NCBI RefSeq assembly: GCF_004117055.1
Contig: NZ_CP026363.1
Location: forward strand, 2,720,001-2,784,000
Direction of reading: 5' to 3'
DNA from: Brevibacillus agri
Lineage (GTDB): Bacteria; Bacillota; Bacilli; Brevibacillales; Brevibacillaceae
DNA: 64,000 bases
Shown: piece after piece, positions 8,699-18,136 of the stretch
Layout of the letters: the number at the start of each line of letters is the position of its first letter
How positions within the stretch are numbered: the first letter of the stretch is position 1
Position numbers and translations under genes: made by a program
Notes under the pieces: generated by a model
Database searches by the model: none
What the model was told of the DNA's origin: nothing
What the model saw: only the letters and a program-made list of their open reading frames with translations

Positions 8699-9259
8699 AT
8701 GTTTCCAAATGTATTGGAAGTAGCACGAAAACTGATTCGCGAGCGCGTACAACAAGGCGAGACGGTGATCGACGCCACGATGGGCAACGGCAATGACACG
8801 CTGTTTCTCGCCCAGCTCGTTCAGGAGACGGGAAAGGTCATCGCCTTCGACATTCAGCCGCAGGCGATCGCCAAAACGAAAGATCGGCTGGAGCGGGAAG
8901 GCTTGGCAGACCGCGTAGAGCTGAAGCTGGCGAGCCACGAGGAAATTGAGAGCCTGAACGTGCAAGCCGCCGCGATCATGTTCAACCTGGGCTATTTGCC
9001 CGGAGGCGACAAAGAGATTACGACCCAGGCCAGCAGCACGATCCGCGCCATCGAGTCCGGCCTGCGCGTACTGCGGCCAGGAGGGATCATGACGGTAATG
9101 ATCTACTGGGGCCATGCCGCAGGCGAAGTAGAAAAGGAGGCCGTGGAGGCTTTTTGCCACGAGCTTAGCCAGTTGGAGTTTCTCGTGTTGAAATACCAGT
9201 ACATCAACCAGCAAAACCAGGCGCCGTTTCTTTTGGCGATTGAGCGCCGGGCCCAGTAG
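8699..9259 (+). CDS. mnmM: tRNA uridine-34 side-chain methyltransferase MnmM
   Basis: 186-residue class I SAM methyltransferase of the YtqB family. YtqB/MnmM methylates the aminomethyl side chain of the wobble uridine in tRNA. The SAM motif is DATMGNGNDTLFLA (residues 21-34), and the family hallmark FNLGYLPGGDKEITT lies near 97-111. GGAGAG precedes the ATG. It sits 33 nt after the MBL gene, so co-transcription is likely. The YtqB family call is firm; the exact modification is taken from B. subtilis. Confidence 0.85.
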   Translation: MFPNVLEVARKLIRERVQQGETVIDATMGNGNDTLFLAQLVQETGKVIAFDIQPQAIAKTKDRLEREGLADRVELKLASHEEIESLNVQAAAIMFNLGYLPGGDKEITTQASSTIRAIESGLRVLRPGGIMTVMIYWGHAAGEVEKEAVEAFCHELSQLEFLVLKYQYINQQNQAPFLLAIERRAQ

Positions 9260-9424
9260 CGCATGTCCCCCTTTTCCCGGGCAAGCGCATATTCCGACAG
9301 GCTGCGTAAGCCTGGGCAAAAATTTTGTCAGCAGGCACAATAGGCTTGGCGGCTGCAAAATAGGCACGCCCTTGCCGTTTTTGGCACATACCCTATGTTG
9401 AGGAATGGAGCAAGGGGGATCTTT

Positions 9425-10525
9425 GTGGACAGAATCGGCATTATGTTAGATTGGGCCATTATGCAGAAAGGGATCAAAGGAGACAAGTCGTACGAGCGCC
9501 TGCCGTATTATGTGGAAATCGGCAAAGAGCTGGGGCTGGAGCCTGTCTTTTTTCATCCAAGGCATGTCCTTGCAGGCGAGGAACGGGTGCAAGGCTATTT
9601 TTGGAATGGCAGCAGGCTCGTTTCCCGACTGGTCCCGATCCCGCGGGTCATCCACAACCGCGTCCTGACCGGGGACCAAAAAGCCCGCGCTGTCATTTCC
9701 CGGCTCAGCAAAAAGAAGACAGTCTTCAACGGTTTGGTCGTGCGCGACAAGCGAAAGGTGCACCAGATGCTGTGGAAGAACGAGCACATTCGCAAATACT
9801 TGCCCCACACCGTTCCCTATTCAGGTGAACAGCTTCGCCAGTTTCTCGATAAATACCAGGTGGTCTATGTCAAGCCGTCAATCGGTTCTGTGGGCATCGG
9901 TGTGGCAAGAATCGAACGCCACGGGAGCGACTACCACTTTATCGCCTCGAAAAAGCGCAAAGTGATGTCGCGTCCGGCGCTGCTGGCCGCCGTCCGGCGA
10001 TGGGTCGGCAACAAACGCTTTCTCATCCAGCGAGGCATCCCGCTGGCCCGCTACGGCGGAAAAACGTTTGACATTCGCGTGTCCGTGCAAAAAAATCGGG
10101 AGCGGGACTGGACGGTCAGCGGAATGGTCGCCAAAGTCGCCAACAGCAAAAACAAACTGAGCAACCTTTCGCGCGGCGGCAGGGCAGTGCCTTTCACAGA
10201 AGCGGTGGCAACGTTGTTCACGCCTGAGCAGCAAGCGGAGACGATCCAGCGCATCAGCGAAGCGGCTGTCGCTATTGCAAAGCAGTACGGCCGCCATTTT
10301 TCCTCGCTGGCGGATCTCGGGATGGACATGGGCATCGACGAGAAAGGCAACCCGTACTTAATCGAGGTCAATGTGCGGGACCAGCGGTATTCTTTTTTCA
10401 AGGCAGGGGAAAAGGCGATGTTCAAACAGACGTATCGCCATCCGTTGGAATACGCCTTGACCTTGCTGGAGGAGCAAAAGCTGCGCAAAAAACACGCGGC
10501 CCAATTTTTGCGGCTGCACGGATAA
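9425..10525 (+). CDS. YheC/YheD-type ATP-grasp, coat-associated
   Basis: 366 residues of the YheC/YheD endospore coat-associated family with an ATP-grasp core. VVYVKPSIGSVGIGV (about 146-160) is the nucleotide-binding lysine loop, and DLGMDMGIDEKGNPYLIEVN (about 298-317) carries the metal-binding acidic and asparagine residues. The GTG at 9425 is preferred because AAGGGGG stands 6 nt before it; the ATG at 9395 has no site. ATP-grasp enzymes join a carboxylate to an amine, so a peptide-bond-forming role in coat or envelope is plausible but unproven. A terminator follows at 10533. Confidence 0.82.
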   Translation: MDRIGIMLDWAIMQKGIKGDKSYERLPYYVEIGKELGLEPVFFHPRHVLAGEERVQGYFWNGSRLVSRLVPIPRVIHNRVLTGDQKARAVISRLSKKKTVFNGLVVRDKRKVHQMLWKNEHIRKYLPHTVPYSGEQLRQFLDKYQVVYVKPSIGSVGIGVARIERHGSDYHFIASKKRKVMSRPALLAAVRRWVGNKRFLIQRGIPLARYGGKTFDIRVSVQKNRERDWTVSGMVAKVANSKNKLSNLSRGGRAVPFTEAVATLFTPEQQAETIQRISEAAVAIAKQYGRHFSSLADLGMDMGIDEKGNPYLIEVNVRDQRYSFFKAGEKAMFKQTYRHPLEYALTLLEEQKLRKKHAAQFLRLHG

Positions 10526-10532
10526 CGACTGA

Positions 10533-10566
10533 AAAGCAGACGGTTGCCAAAGCGACGTCTGCTTTT
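10533..10566 (+). terminator. Terminator after the ATP-grasp gene
   Basis: Stem AAGCAGACG/CGTCTGCTT around a 12-nt loop, followed by TTTTT. Confidence 0.75.
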
Positions 10567-10723
10567 TGCATTCTGAAGCAGGAGCTGTGGATTGACGAAT
10601 AAAGATCGAAGTGATACAGCACGGCTATGTGCTCACTGGCGAAGGAAAATAGCGGGGATGGCAGAAAAGCGACCTGAAGCACGATCATCGCAACGAGTAA
10701 GCTTGAGAGCGGAGAGTCGAAAA

Positions 10724-10757
10724 GAAAAGGACGGTGGCGCGGGCCTCCGTCTTTTTT
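10724..10757 (-). terminator. Terminator after cbpB
   Basis: Stem GACGGAGG/CCACCGTC (one mismatch, minus-strand reading) with a GC loop, followed by CCTTTTCTTTT. A run of six T on the plus side makes it potentially bidirectional. Confidence 0.5.
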
Positions 10758-10767
10758 GCATGCGGTA

Positions 10768-11256
10768 TTACGCTTTTTCTTGTTGGGGCTGCTGGTTCTC
10801 GGCCAATGGATAGGGCAGGTTGCGAAAATGGCGATAAGCCAGGGCCAAAATGGATTTGCGCGTCAAAATTCCTTGGAAGTAATGGTCGGCATCTGCAATA
10901 CAGACAAACGGGTGGTTAATGGACACTTCCAACGCCTTCAAAAATTCATCCGTATCGTGCAGGCGCGGCACTTTTGTGTCCATGACATCGTCGACGACGT
11001 ACTCGGAGATTTTTTCCAGTTCAAAGCGTTCAAGTCCTAGCGATTTGTTGATAATCATGTTCGTGCTAATCAACCCGTGCAAACGGTATTGGTGGTCCAG
11101 CACCGGGACGGCCGAGTAACCGGATTTGATGAGAACGAGCAGGGCGTGCTCAAGCGAATTTCCTAATTGCACATGAGCAACTTTTGTGGACGCGATTATG
11201 AGCTCTTTGATCGGAGTATGTAACAATGGGATATCCTGATTCATCAGATCGACCAC
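10768..11256 (-). CDS. cbpB: Cyclic-di-AMP-binding CBS protein CbpB (DarB)
   Basis: 162 residues with two CBS motifs (about 15-70 and 88-145). The stretch KVAHVQLGNSLEHALLVLIK followed by YSAVPVLDHQYRLHGLI closely follows B. subtilis DarB (YkuL/CbpB), which binds c-di-AMP and, when free, stimulates the (p)ppGpp synthetase Rel and pyruvate carboxylase. The protein is about 15 residues longer than DarB, with a Gln-rich tail. No SD site is strong; the start is kept because it begins just before the family's first conserved segment. Confidence 0.87.
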   Translation of the reverse strand: MVDLMNQDIPLLHTPIKELIIASTKVAHVQLGNSLEHALLVLIKSGYSAVPVLDHQYRLHGLISTNMIINKSLGLERFELEKISEYVVDDVMDTKVPRLHDTDEFLKALEVSINHPFVCIADADHYFQGILTRKSILALAYRHFRNLPYPLAENQQPQQEKA

Positions 11257-11342
11257 CTTTTCTGTCGTCTACGGCAGCTACACGCCGCCAGTGATCCTCT
11301 TCTATGATACCGTAAGAAAGAGGCCAGCGGTAGATGTGAACG

Positions 11343-11367
11343 AAAAAAGCCCGGCAGTTTGCCGGGC
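11343..11367 (-). terminator. Terminator of the leftward acyltransferase
   Basis: Stem GCCCGGC/GCCGGGC with a five-base loop, followed by TTTTTT when read on the minus strand, 90 nt beyond the acyltransferase stop. Confidence 0.8.
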
Positions 11368-11456
11368 AAAGAATCGAGGTGTGGAACAATTGTCCCTAGT
11401 TCTAGTATGCAAGAACGGCTTCTTTTTTACATTAGGAGTTTGGAGGAAAGCAGGCG

Positions 11457-12596
11457 CTACGCCTTGTAAACCTCCGTTTTGTAGACCGGCTTGGACTTCG
11501 GCTTGCCTTTGCCGCCCGTCCAGTACGAGAACAGCGTGTGTTCGTACAAGAAAATACAGAGCGGCGGCGTAATCACGAACATGGCGAGCATGATGAGCGG
11601 CGTGGACCAATCCAGCCGGAAAATGACGTAGCTCTCCAGCAAAAACAGGATCAGCGGGTGGACGATGTAGATCGCCATGTTTTGCCGGGCCATGCGCGAT
11701 AGCCATTGGCCGAGCTTGGGCAGCTTCCCGAGGTAGCGGGAAAGCGAGTAGAAGCTCACCAGGAAGCTCGCCGTGTAGAGCAAGTAGAGCGGTTTGAAAA
11801 TGTTCAGGCTGTCGTAATACGAGACGGTGCCGTTCAAGTACTCGTAGGCAATCCAGGCAGCGGTCGCCAGCGTCACGATACAGGCTGGCACTTGCAAACG
11901 CCAGGTCCACGCGCGCCATTTTTCCAGGTTCAAGCCGGCATACGCCCCGAGAGCAAACGTAAAGATGTACATATGCACGTAGTTTTGCCCGGCTACATAG
12001 GTGTGTTCGACGAAGGCAAAAACAGGAGACGCCGTCCAGTCGATTTCCCAGAGCGGGTTGATAAACAAGTACTTGTACAGGACGTACAGGCTGATCTGTC
12101 CGACGAACAGCACCACCAGGACGCGAAAGCTTAACAATCGCTCAAACCACGGTTTGAACAGGCAAAACAGCAAATTCAACTGCAGGTAGAGCGGAATGTA
12201 GTACAGATGGTAAAACGCGCTGCCCGTAAACAGGCTTTCGAAAAACGGCGCCGCCAAAACGACAGGATCGACGGTTTGCAGCTTGAATCCGGTAAAGATC
12301 GCGGTCCAGATGACGTAGGGCAAAACGATGGTGCGCCAGCGCTTTTTCCAGAAGGCAGCCCAGTCCAACTCCCGCTTTTGGTACCAGTAAAACAGCAGCA
12401 GCCCCGTGGCAAAAATAAACAGGGAGCGCCCAAAGCGCAGCAAGATGAGCAGGACGGCCTCCACTTCGCCGTTCCACGGGTAGTCCTGTTGATTTTCAAT
12501 GAAAAAACCGAGAATGTGAATCGCAAGTACGGTCAGTGCTCCAAAAACAAAAAGGGCATTCAGATCCTGAAACGTCCCCTTTCGATCGCTATTCAT
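11457..12596 (-). CDS. Membrane acyltransferase family protein
   Basis: 379-residue integral membrane protein of the acyltransferase-3 (OafA/OpgC-like) superfamily with about ten helices. The family pattern is visible in ALTVLAIHILGFF near residue 20 (catalytic histidine in helix 1), GRSLFIFATGLLLFYWYQKR near 62-80 and NMAIYIVHPLILFLL near 315. Such proteins O-acylate surface polysaccharides or peptidoglycan; the target here is unknown. GGAGG stands 4 nt before the chosen ATG; an upstream start at 12668 would overlap lipL. Confidence 0.75.
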   Translation of the reverse strand: MNSDRKGTFQDLNALFVFGALTVLAIHILGFFIENQQDYPWNGEVEAVLLILLRFGRSLFIFATGLLLFYWYQKRELDWAAFWKKRWRTIVLPYVIWTAIFTGFKLQTVDPVVLAAPFFESLFTGSAFYHLYYIPLYLQLNLLFCLFKPWFERLLSFRVLVVLFVGQISLYVLYKYLFINPLWEIDWTASPVFAFVEHTYVAGQNYVHMYIFTFALGAYAGLNLEKWRAWTWRLQVPACIVTLATAAWIAYEYLNGTVSYYDSLNIFKPLYLLYTASFLVSFYSLSRYLGKLPKLGQWLSRMARQNMAIYIVHPLILFLLESYVIFRLDWSTPLIMLAMFVITPPLCIFLYEHTLFSYWTGGKGKPKSKPVYKTEVYKA

Positions 12597-12649
12597 AAAT
12601 CCTCCCAAAGTCTCACCGGCTGCACCACCTGTCAAACAGATGGAACCAT

Positions 12650-13492
12650 TTACTTGGGCAAACGCCATTGCGGTGTAGCCAGTTCTTTTGCGGTAAAGGA
12701 GAAAAGCTGCAAACGGTTAGCCAGATGGTGCTCTGACTCCGCCAGCAACTCATCCTGTACAGAAAAAGGAACGGGGAGTGCGGGCCACTGGGAGCGAATC
12801 GCAGCGAACAGCCGCGCCTTTACGTCGTCGACCGTCGTAGGCTGTCCCGTCAGCCCAGCAATGCTTCCGACTGTCGAGCCAACGATGGTCGGGATCGGCT
12901 TGTGGGCTTCCATCTCGTCAAGCCCGGCGATCGCGTAAAAGCGCTCCATCCACTCCCCGCGCGGCCTTTCCTCTATATTAATGCAAATCTGCAAAATGGA
13001 CCCGTAGCGGGTACGACGCTGCGCCATGCCCCCGATTTTTTTGCCGTGCAGCGAAAAATCGTACTCTCCGGCACAGTAGGAGCCGACAACTTCTCCAAAC
13101 TCCAGCACGCCATAATCGCGAAGTCCGACCCGCAGCATTTCGGCCACAAAGGAAAAAAACGAATCAATCGAAATCGTCGTGTCTGGCAAAAGCCAGGCGA
13201 CATTGAGAACACCGGCATCCAGCGGGACACAGGCGCCGCCGGACGAACGCAGCACACATCCGAAGCCATCCTGGCCAAACTGGCGCAAAGCCTCTTCCAA
13301 ATGGGGCAGCCTCGCGTCTCTGCGGCCCAAATACAGGGCCTGATCGTACACCCACAGGTGGATGACCGGCACGGCCGATTCGGCCTGCATACCGGCTGCC
13401 AATGCTTCGTCGCGAGCCAAAGGTTCGAGCGGTTGGCCCCGATAGACGCCCGAATCCATCCAGTGGAAAGGCTGATTGACAGAAAATGACAT
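12650..13492 (-). CDS. lipL: Octanoyl-[GcvH]:protein N-octanoyltransferase
   Basis: 280 residues of the lipoate-ligase-like fold. It most resembles LipL, the amidotransferase that moves octanoyl groups from GcvH to the E2 subunits of 2-oxoacid dehydrogenases. The catalytic cysteine context GSYCAGEYD (near residue 147) matches the LipL motif GSYCPGxYD, followed by [10 protein letters not shown]. The ATG at 13492 has AAGGAG 8 nt upstream; the longer frame would need a TTG without a site. Its product would lipoylate the PdhC encoded at 59422. Confidence 0.85.
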   Translation of the reverse strand: MSFSVNQPFHWMDSGVYRGQPLEPLARDEALAAGMQAESAVPVIHLWVYDQALYLGRRDARLPHLEEALRQFGQDGFGCVLRSSGGACVPLDAGVLNVAWLLPDTTISIDSFFSFVAEMLRVGLRDYGVLEFGEVVGSYCAGEYDFSLHGKKIGGMAQRRTRYGSILQICINIEERPRGEWMERFYAIAGLDEMEAHKPIPTIVGSTVGSIAGLTGQPTTVDDVKARLFAAIRSQWPALPVPFSVQDELLAESEHHLANRLQLFSFTAKELATPQWRLPK

Positions 13493-13610
13493 AAAAAAGG
13501 CTCCTTCACAGGACAAGAGTAGCTACCATTATACAACTGAACTGCGTACATTTCTAGGTTTTTGCCTGCCTTTTTTCTGGATGGGAAAAGCTTGCAGGCG
13601 AGTGCGGAGA

Positions 13611-13650
13611 AAAAAACACCCGACATGCAAGCTCGTGCGCGCCGGGTGTA
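13611..13650 (-). terminator. Terminator of the SLH gene
   Basis: Imperfect stem ACACCCGG...CGGGTGT on the minus strand followed by TTTTTTT; lies 7 nt past the stop of the SLH-domain gene. Confidence 0.7.
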
Positions 13651-13656
13651 GGAACA

Positions 13657-14889
13657 TTATTTGACTTCTTTCAGGCTGAAATTGTCCAGATAGGTCATTT
13701 TGCGAGGCGCTTCTTTGGTTGCGTCCTCCTGGATGTACAGGCCGAGCTTCGTTCCTTCCTGCTTGACCTGTTGCTGGCCGAACAAATATTGATCGTTGAC
13801 GTAGATCGAAACGGTGTTGCCTTTGACAGCTACCTTCAGTTTGTTGCTCGCTTTCAGCTTGTAGGAGCCGGATGCGATGATTTCGATGTCGTCTTTTTCA
13901 ACATCGGTAACCTTGCCGAGAACGACGCGGTCTTTTTGCACGAAGACGACATTGGCTTTGCCGTCTTTGCCGTTGAAGTACAGACCTGCGAGGCCGTCTG
14001 TACCGGAGACGTTGACATCGACGCTCAACTCGTAATTTTCCGGTTTGGCCGACTCGTTCCAGATGAGCGGCAGGAAGTAATGATCGACATCATCGTCAAT
14101 GGAGACAGCCGTTACTTGCTTGTTAAGGACGCCCCAGCTACCTGTAGCCTTTTTCGTATCCCAGTTTTTCAGGTCAGCGGCGGAAAAAGCGTCGCTGATG
14201 CTGATTGGCTCAGGCTTTGGCGGTTCCGGATTCGGGAAGACGACTTTTGTCTCGTCATCTTTGCGCTCCAGAATGGCGCGGTACAGCAAGGAAGCAGCTT
14301 CCGCACGGGTGATCGGGTCCTGCGGACGGAAATAGTTGTTGTAGCCTTTCATCAGGTCCGTTTGCAGCGCGATGGCGATGTACGGACGCAGAGCTGGCGA
14401 AATTTCGCCTTGGTCGCGGAACTTTTTGAGCTGATCGAGATCGGCTTTGTGTTTTTTGTCGTAGCCAAGCAGGCGAACGAGTGCGATCGCAATATCTTCG
14501 CGGACTGCAGGCTGATCCGGTTTGTACGTGTAGGTCGAGCCGGATTTGTAGCCAGTCAGGTACGGCTTGGCGTATTCGACGTAATAAAATGCCCAGTGGG
14601 AGCGCGGAACATCTTTGAACGTCTGGGTGACAGAGCTTTTCTGGATGTCCACATCGGCTGCCGCAATCATGATTTTGGCAAACTCTGCGCGGGTCACCTG
14701 GTTGTTCGGACGGAATGTGCGGTTGTCGTATCCTTTGATGATCCCTTTTTCAGCCATTTCTGTAATTTCCTTGTAGGCCCAATGGCTACGCGGAACGTCT
14801 GAGAACGACGGAGTCGAAGCGGCACTGACAAAAGGGATGGCAGTCAGGAACATCAACACCGATAAAAATAAGGCGAATGCTCGTTTCAT
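13657..14889 (-). CDS. Exported protein with three SLH domains
   Basis: 410 residues. A Sec signal peptide (about 1-23, cut after VSAAS) is followed by three S-layer homology domains at about 27-75, 88-140 and 148-210. Each ends in a variant of the TRAE motif, and they bind pyruvylated secondary cell-wall polymer. After a proline-rich linker (220-232) the rest resembles a concanavalin/jelly-roll sugar-binding fold: ELSVDVNVSGTDGLAGLYFNG near 290 and a terminal YLDNFSLKE. The call is a wall-anchored, possibly glycan-binding protein. GGAGGT lies before the ATG. Confidence 0.82.
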   Translation of the reverse strand: MKRAFALFLSVLMFLTAIPFVSAASTPSFSDVPRSHWAYKEITEMAEKGIIKGYDNRTFRPNNQVTRAEFAKIMIAAADVDIQKSSVTQTFKDVPRSHWAFYYVEYAKPYLTGYKSGSTYTYKPDQPAVREDIAIALVRLLGYDKKHKADLDQLKKFRDQGEISPALRPYIAIALQTDLMKGYNNYFRPQDPITRAEAASLLYRAILERKDDETKVVFPNPEPPKPEPISISDAFSAADLKNWDTKKATGSWGVLNKQVTAVSIDDDVDHYFLPLIWNESAKPENYELSVDVNVSGTDGLAGLYFNGKDGKANVVFVQKDRVVLGKVTDVEKDDIEIIASGSYKLKASNKLKVAVKGNTVSIYVNDQYLFGQQQVKQEGTKLGLYIQEDATKEAPRKMTYLDNFSLKEVK

Positions 14890-15349
14890 GCTGACCTCCT
14901 CAATATGGCTCGTGGTTTTGGTAGCTGCTTCTTACGACGACGTCTGGGTTTGGAATGTTGCACAGGACAAGGCGAAAAGGGCAAAATAGGAAAAAAGACG
15001 GAGGTTGTCTGCAAAAACGTAAGGGAGCCAGTCGCGCGTAAATGGGGAAAAAGGCGGGGAGAGCGCAGGCAAAAGGGACGAGGGCATGCTGACAGCCGCG
15101 ACGATTTTTCGCGGTCCGACAGGCAGCCGTTTCGCTATCCCGCTATCCCGGCTTCGGCACGGCGGTCAGCTTTTCGTGCAGGGCATGGCGAAAGCCGATC
15201 CGTCCCGGTCTGGCAGCCGCGAGAAAATCGTGCAGTCATGGCCGTTTCGTACATTTTTTGCCTCATTATGCATTAGCTTTTGTATCCTCCAAAATGCTAT
15301 AATTATTTATTGGTGACTCATTAAACGAAATTACTAGCTGAGGTGATAC
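14890..15349 (+). other. Intergenic, no gene supported
   Basis: 460 nt between the divergent SLH gene and miaB. Short frames here lack ribosome binding sites and family features. It holds a duplicated CGCTATCC near 15130 and the miaB promoter at its right end; nothing else recognisable. Confidence 0.5.
15295..15303 (+). promoter_or_regulatory. Extended -10 promoter of miaB
   Basis: TGCTATAAT is a perfect extended -10 element (TGnTATAAT) 47 nt before the miaB start. No good -35 is seen, as allowed for extended -10 promoters. Confidence 0.55.
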
Positions 15350-16864
15350 ATGATGACGGAATCGAAAGTGGCGACTCCGGACTTAAAATCCGCCAAGTCT
15401 CCGAAAACAACGGCGGACTATGCGAAATACTTTCAGCCGCCATCCTTGAAGGATGCGAAAAAGCGGGGAAAAGAAGAAGTGCAGGTGCACTACGATTTCG
15501 CGATTCCGGAAGACATGCGCGAGATCGGAAAAGGTAAGCGTTATCACGTCCGCACGTACGGCTGCCAGATGAATGAGCACGACTCCGAGACGATCGCAGG
15601 CATTTTGCAGCAGATGGGCTACACCTCGACAGACGAGGTAGAAGCGGCCGATGTCATTTTGTTCAACACTTGTGCGATCCGTGAAAATGCGGAGGACAAA
15701 GTGTTTGGCGAACTCGGCCACATGAAGCGGCTGAAAAACAACAACCCGAACCTGATTCTTGGCGTCTGCGGCTGTATGTCGCAGGAGGAGAAGGTCGTCA
15801 ACAAAATTTTGAAAAGCTACCAGCAGGTGGACCTGATTTTTGGTACGCACAACATTCACCGCCTGCCGCAGTTGATGCGCGATGCGATGTTCAGCAAGGA
15901 AATGGTGATCGAGGTCTGGTCCAAGGAAGGCGACATCGTCGAGAACATGCCGAAGCTGCGCGAAGGCAACACCAAGGCATGGGTCAACATCATGTACGGC
16001 TGCGACAAGTTCTGTACGTATTGCATCGTGCCCTATACGCGCGGCAAAGAGCGGAGCCGCCGTCCGGAAGACGTCATCGCCGAGGTGCGCGATCTCGCCC
16101 GCCAAGGCTTCAAGGAAATCATGCTGCTCGGTCAAAACGTCAACGCGTACGGAAAAGACTTTGACGACATCGAGTACGGCTTTGGCGATCTGTTGGACGA
16201 GATCCGCAAAATCGACATTCCGCGCATTCGCTTTACGACGAGCCATCCGCGCGACTTCGACGATCATCTGATTGAGGTGCTGGCAAAAGGCGGCAACCTG
16301 GTGGAGCAAATCCATTTGCCCGTTCAGTCCGGCTCCACGGAAATTTTGAAGCGCATGGCCCGCAAATACACGCGGGAGCACTATCTGGAGCTGGTGCGCA
16401 AGATCAAGGCCGCGATTCCGAATGTCTCTCTTTCTACAGATATTATTGTCGGCTTCCCGGGCGAAACCGACGAGCAGTTTGAAGAGACGATTTCCCTGGT
16501 CGAAGAGGTCCGGTACGACTCGGCGTATACTTTCATTTATTCCCCACGGGAAGGGACGCCGGCCGCCGTCATGGAAGACAACGTGCCGATGGAAGTGAAA
16601 AAAGCGCGCCTCTACCGCTTGAATGAAGTGCTGGCCCGCATCGGTCTGGAGCAAAACAAAAAGCTGCAAGATCAGGTGCTGGAAGTGCTGATCGAGGGCG
16701 AATCGAAAAACAACCCGGATGTACTCGCAGGACGCACGCGGACGAACAAGCTCGTTCACTTTACCGCAGACAAGTCGTTGATCGGCGAGTATGTCCACGT
16801 CAAAATTACAGATGCCAAAACGTGGACGCTTCACGGCGAACTCGTTACCAAAGTCGAGGTGTAG
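15350..16864 (+). CDS. miaB: tRNA-2-methylthio-N6-dimethylallyladenosine synthase
   Basis: 504-residue radical-SAM methylthiotransferase that adds the 2-methylthio group to i6A37 of tRNA, the step after MiaA (encoded at 25581). After a 65-residue N-terminal extension typical of Bacillales, the MTTase domain carries three auxiliary-cluster cysteines ([26 protein letters not shown]). The radical-SAM motif CDKFCTYC lies near 215-222 and a TRAM domain ends the protein. GAGGTG precedes two consecutive ATG codons; either may start. Stop is 3 nt before ricA: one operon. Confidence 0.96.
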   Translation: MMTESKVATPDLKSAKSPKTTADYAKYFQPPSLKDAKKRGKEEVQVHYDFAIPEDMREIGKGKRYHVRTYGCQMNEHDSETIAGILQQMGYTSTDEVEAADVILFNTCAIRENAEDKVFGELGHMKRLKNNNPNLILGVCGCMSQEEKVVNKILKSYQQVDLIFGTHNIHRLPQLMRDAMFSKEMVIEVWSKEGDIVENMPKLREGNTKAWVNIMYGCDKFCTYCIVPYTRGKERSRRPEDVIAEVRDLARQGFKEIMLLGQNVNAYGKDFDDIEYGFGDLLDEIRKIDIPRIRFTTSHPRDFDDHLIEVLAKGGNLVEQIHLPVQSGSTEILKRMARKYTREHYLELVRKIKAAIPNVSLSTDIIVGFPGETDEQFEETISLVEEVRYDSAYTFIYSPREGTPAAVMEDNVPMEVKKARLYRLNEVLARIGLEQNKKLQDQVLEVLIEGESKNNPDVLAGRTRTNKLVHFTADKSLIGEYVHVKITDAKTWTLHGELVTKVEV

Positions 16865-16867
16865 AAT

Positions 16868-17311
16868 ATGGAACAAACAAACTTGTACACACAAAAAGAG
16901 ATTCTGGACAAAGCGCGCGAGCTGGCTGCGATGATTTCGCGCACCAATGAAGTCGATTTTTTCAAACGCGCGGAACTGCAAATCAAGCACAATGAGCGCG
17001 TCCAAGACTTGATTGATAAATTGAAGCAAAAGCAAAAGCAGATGGTCATGTTTGAATCCATCAATAAGCCGGAACTGGTGAAAAAAGTCGAAGAAGAGTA
17101 CAACAAGCTGCACGAGGAGCTGGACTCGATTCCGATCGTAACGGAGTTCAAGCAATCCCAGGTGGATGTGAACGATCTTTTGCAAATGGTGACGAATGTC
17201 ATCACGAACACCGTATCCGAGCGTATTATTTTGGATACAGGCGGAAATCCGCTGACAGGCGAAACCGGCGGCGGGCCGGAAAAGAAACATAGCGGCGGCT
17301 GCTGCTCGTAA
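16868..17311 (+). CDS. ricA: RicA (YmcA), RNase Y specificity factor
   Basis: 147-residue member of the YlbF/YmcA family. In B. subtilis RicA forms the Y-complex with RicF and RicT, carries [4Fe-4S] clusters and adjusts RNase Y cleavage, affecting competence, biofilm and sporulation. The body is helical (FFKRAELQIKHNERVQDLI near 32-50). The Gly-rich tail ends in GGCCS, giving the cysteines expected near a cluster. It follows miaB by 3 nt and precedes cotE, the Bacillus order. RNase Y itself is encoded at 403-1944. Confidence 0.88.
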   Translation: MEQTNLYTQKEILDKARELAAMISRTNEVDFFKRAELQIKHNERVQDLIDKLKQKQKQMVMFESINKPELVKKVEEEYNKLHEELDSIPIVTEFKQSQVDVNDLLQMVTNVITNTVSERIILDTGGNPLTGETGGGPEKKHSGGCCS

Positions 17312-17388
17312 GGCAGGCGGCAGACGCGAAAGACGCTGACGCGATGGAGTTTTCCAAACAAGATACCCAATTTCAGGTGGGTGTTTGC

Positions 17389-17415
17389 ACCCTAGCCGAA
17401 TGCCCTGCATACAAA
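17389..17415 (+). promoter_or_regulatory. Candidate mother-cell promoter of cotE
   Basis: CATACAAA at 17408-17415 fits the -10 of sigma-E/sigma-K promoters, with ACC at 17389 about 17 nt upstream, as in sigma-K promoters. B. subtilis cotE is transcribed by both factors. No clear sigma-E -35 is present. Confidence 0.4.
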
Positions 17416-17448
17416 TGTACAGAAACGTTGTATGGAGGAGGTAACGAA

Positions 17449-18009
17449 ATGTCGGGTACAGACAAAGATCTACAGTGCCGGGAACTCATCGCGAAAGCTG
17501 TCTGCGGTAAAGGCCATAAATTCTCTACTACCACCCACACCATCATACCATCGCAAACTCCTTCGACGATCCTCGGATGCTGGATTATAAACACGAACTT
17601 CCAGGCAGAGAAAGTCGGAGACGCGGTTGAAGTATCTGGTACGTATGACGTCAACCTGTGGTTCTCGTTTGCAAATAACACGCAAACCGAAGTCAAGCGG
17701 GAAACTGTCAAGTTCTCCGTACTCGTTCCGCTTACGTTCTTCGACAAAAACTGCAGAGGCGATCTGGAAATTGTCGCTCGCGCCGTGGAACAGCCGAAGT
17801 GCGTAAAAGCCGAGTTGAGTGCTGGAGGCACCATCACAGTCAGGGTTGAAAGCGAATTTGCCGTAGAAATCATCGGAGAAACCAAAGTCTGCGTAGTCGT
17901 CTGCAACAACTGCGATGACAAAGACTTCCACATGATTGGTGACTATGAAGAAAACAGCGACGAATTTGACGACTTTGATTCAGCCACCATGCTCGACGAG
18001 CTTGACTAA
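17449..18009 (+). CDS. cotE: Outer spore coat morphogenetic protein CotE
   Basis: 186 residues, matching CotE (about 181) across its length: ELIAKAVCGKGHKFS at the start, STILGCWIINTNFQAEKVGD near 40-60, a beta-rich core, and an acidic Asp/Glu tail (about 162-186). CotE guides outer-coat assembly around the forespore. GGAGGAGGT stands before the ATG at 17449; a longer frame from 17344 lacks a site and adds unrelated residues. It keeps the ricA-cotE order but is separated from mutS by an additional gene. Confidence 0.93.
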   Translation: MSGTDKDLQCRELIAKAVCGKGHKFSTTTHTIIPSQTPSTILGCWIINTNFQAEKVGDAVEVSGTYDVNLWFSFANNTQTEVKRETVKFSVLVPLTFFDKNCRGDLEIVARAVEQPKCVKAELSAGGTITVRVESEFAVEIIGETKVCVVVCNNCDDKDFHMIGDYEENSDEFDDFDSATMLDELD

Positions 18010-18037
18010 AGAGGAGAGACTCATCTCCTCTTTTTTC
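18008..18037 (+). terminator. Terminator after cotE
   Basis: Stem GAGGAGA/TCTCCTC with a six-base loop and six T. Confidence 0.8.
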
Positions 18038-18136
18038 TTTTTTTCGCGGCGAAAAACCGGCAAGCGTCTACGCTCTCACTCTTCCCTGGGCGCAAACATA
18101 AGATATCGAAGAATACAGCATGGGAGTGTGGAGAGC

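Noticed and set aside
10592..10813. 73-codon plus-strand frame after the ATP-grasp gene
   Set aside because: Overlaps the cbpB terminator and end; composition not protein-like.
14905..15276. 123-codon frame upstream of miaB
   Set aside because: Basic, low-complexity translation, no ribosome binding site, overlaps another frame; treated as intergenic.
17378..17391. GGGTG/CACCC hairpin before cotE as a terminator
   Set aside because: Short stem with no T run; it overlaps the candidate cotE promoter.
15383..17410. 675-codon minus-strand frame opposite miaB-ricA
   Set aside because: Antisense shadow of two conserved genes.
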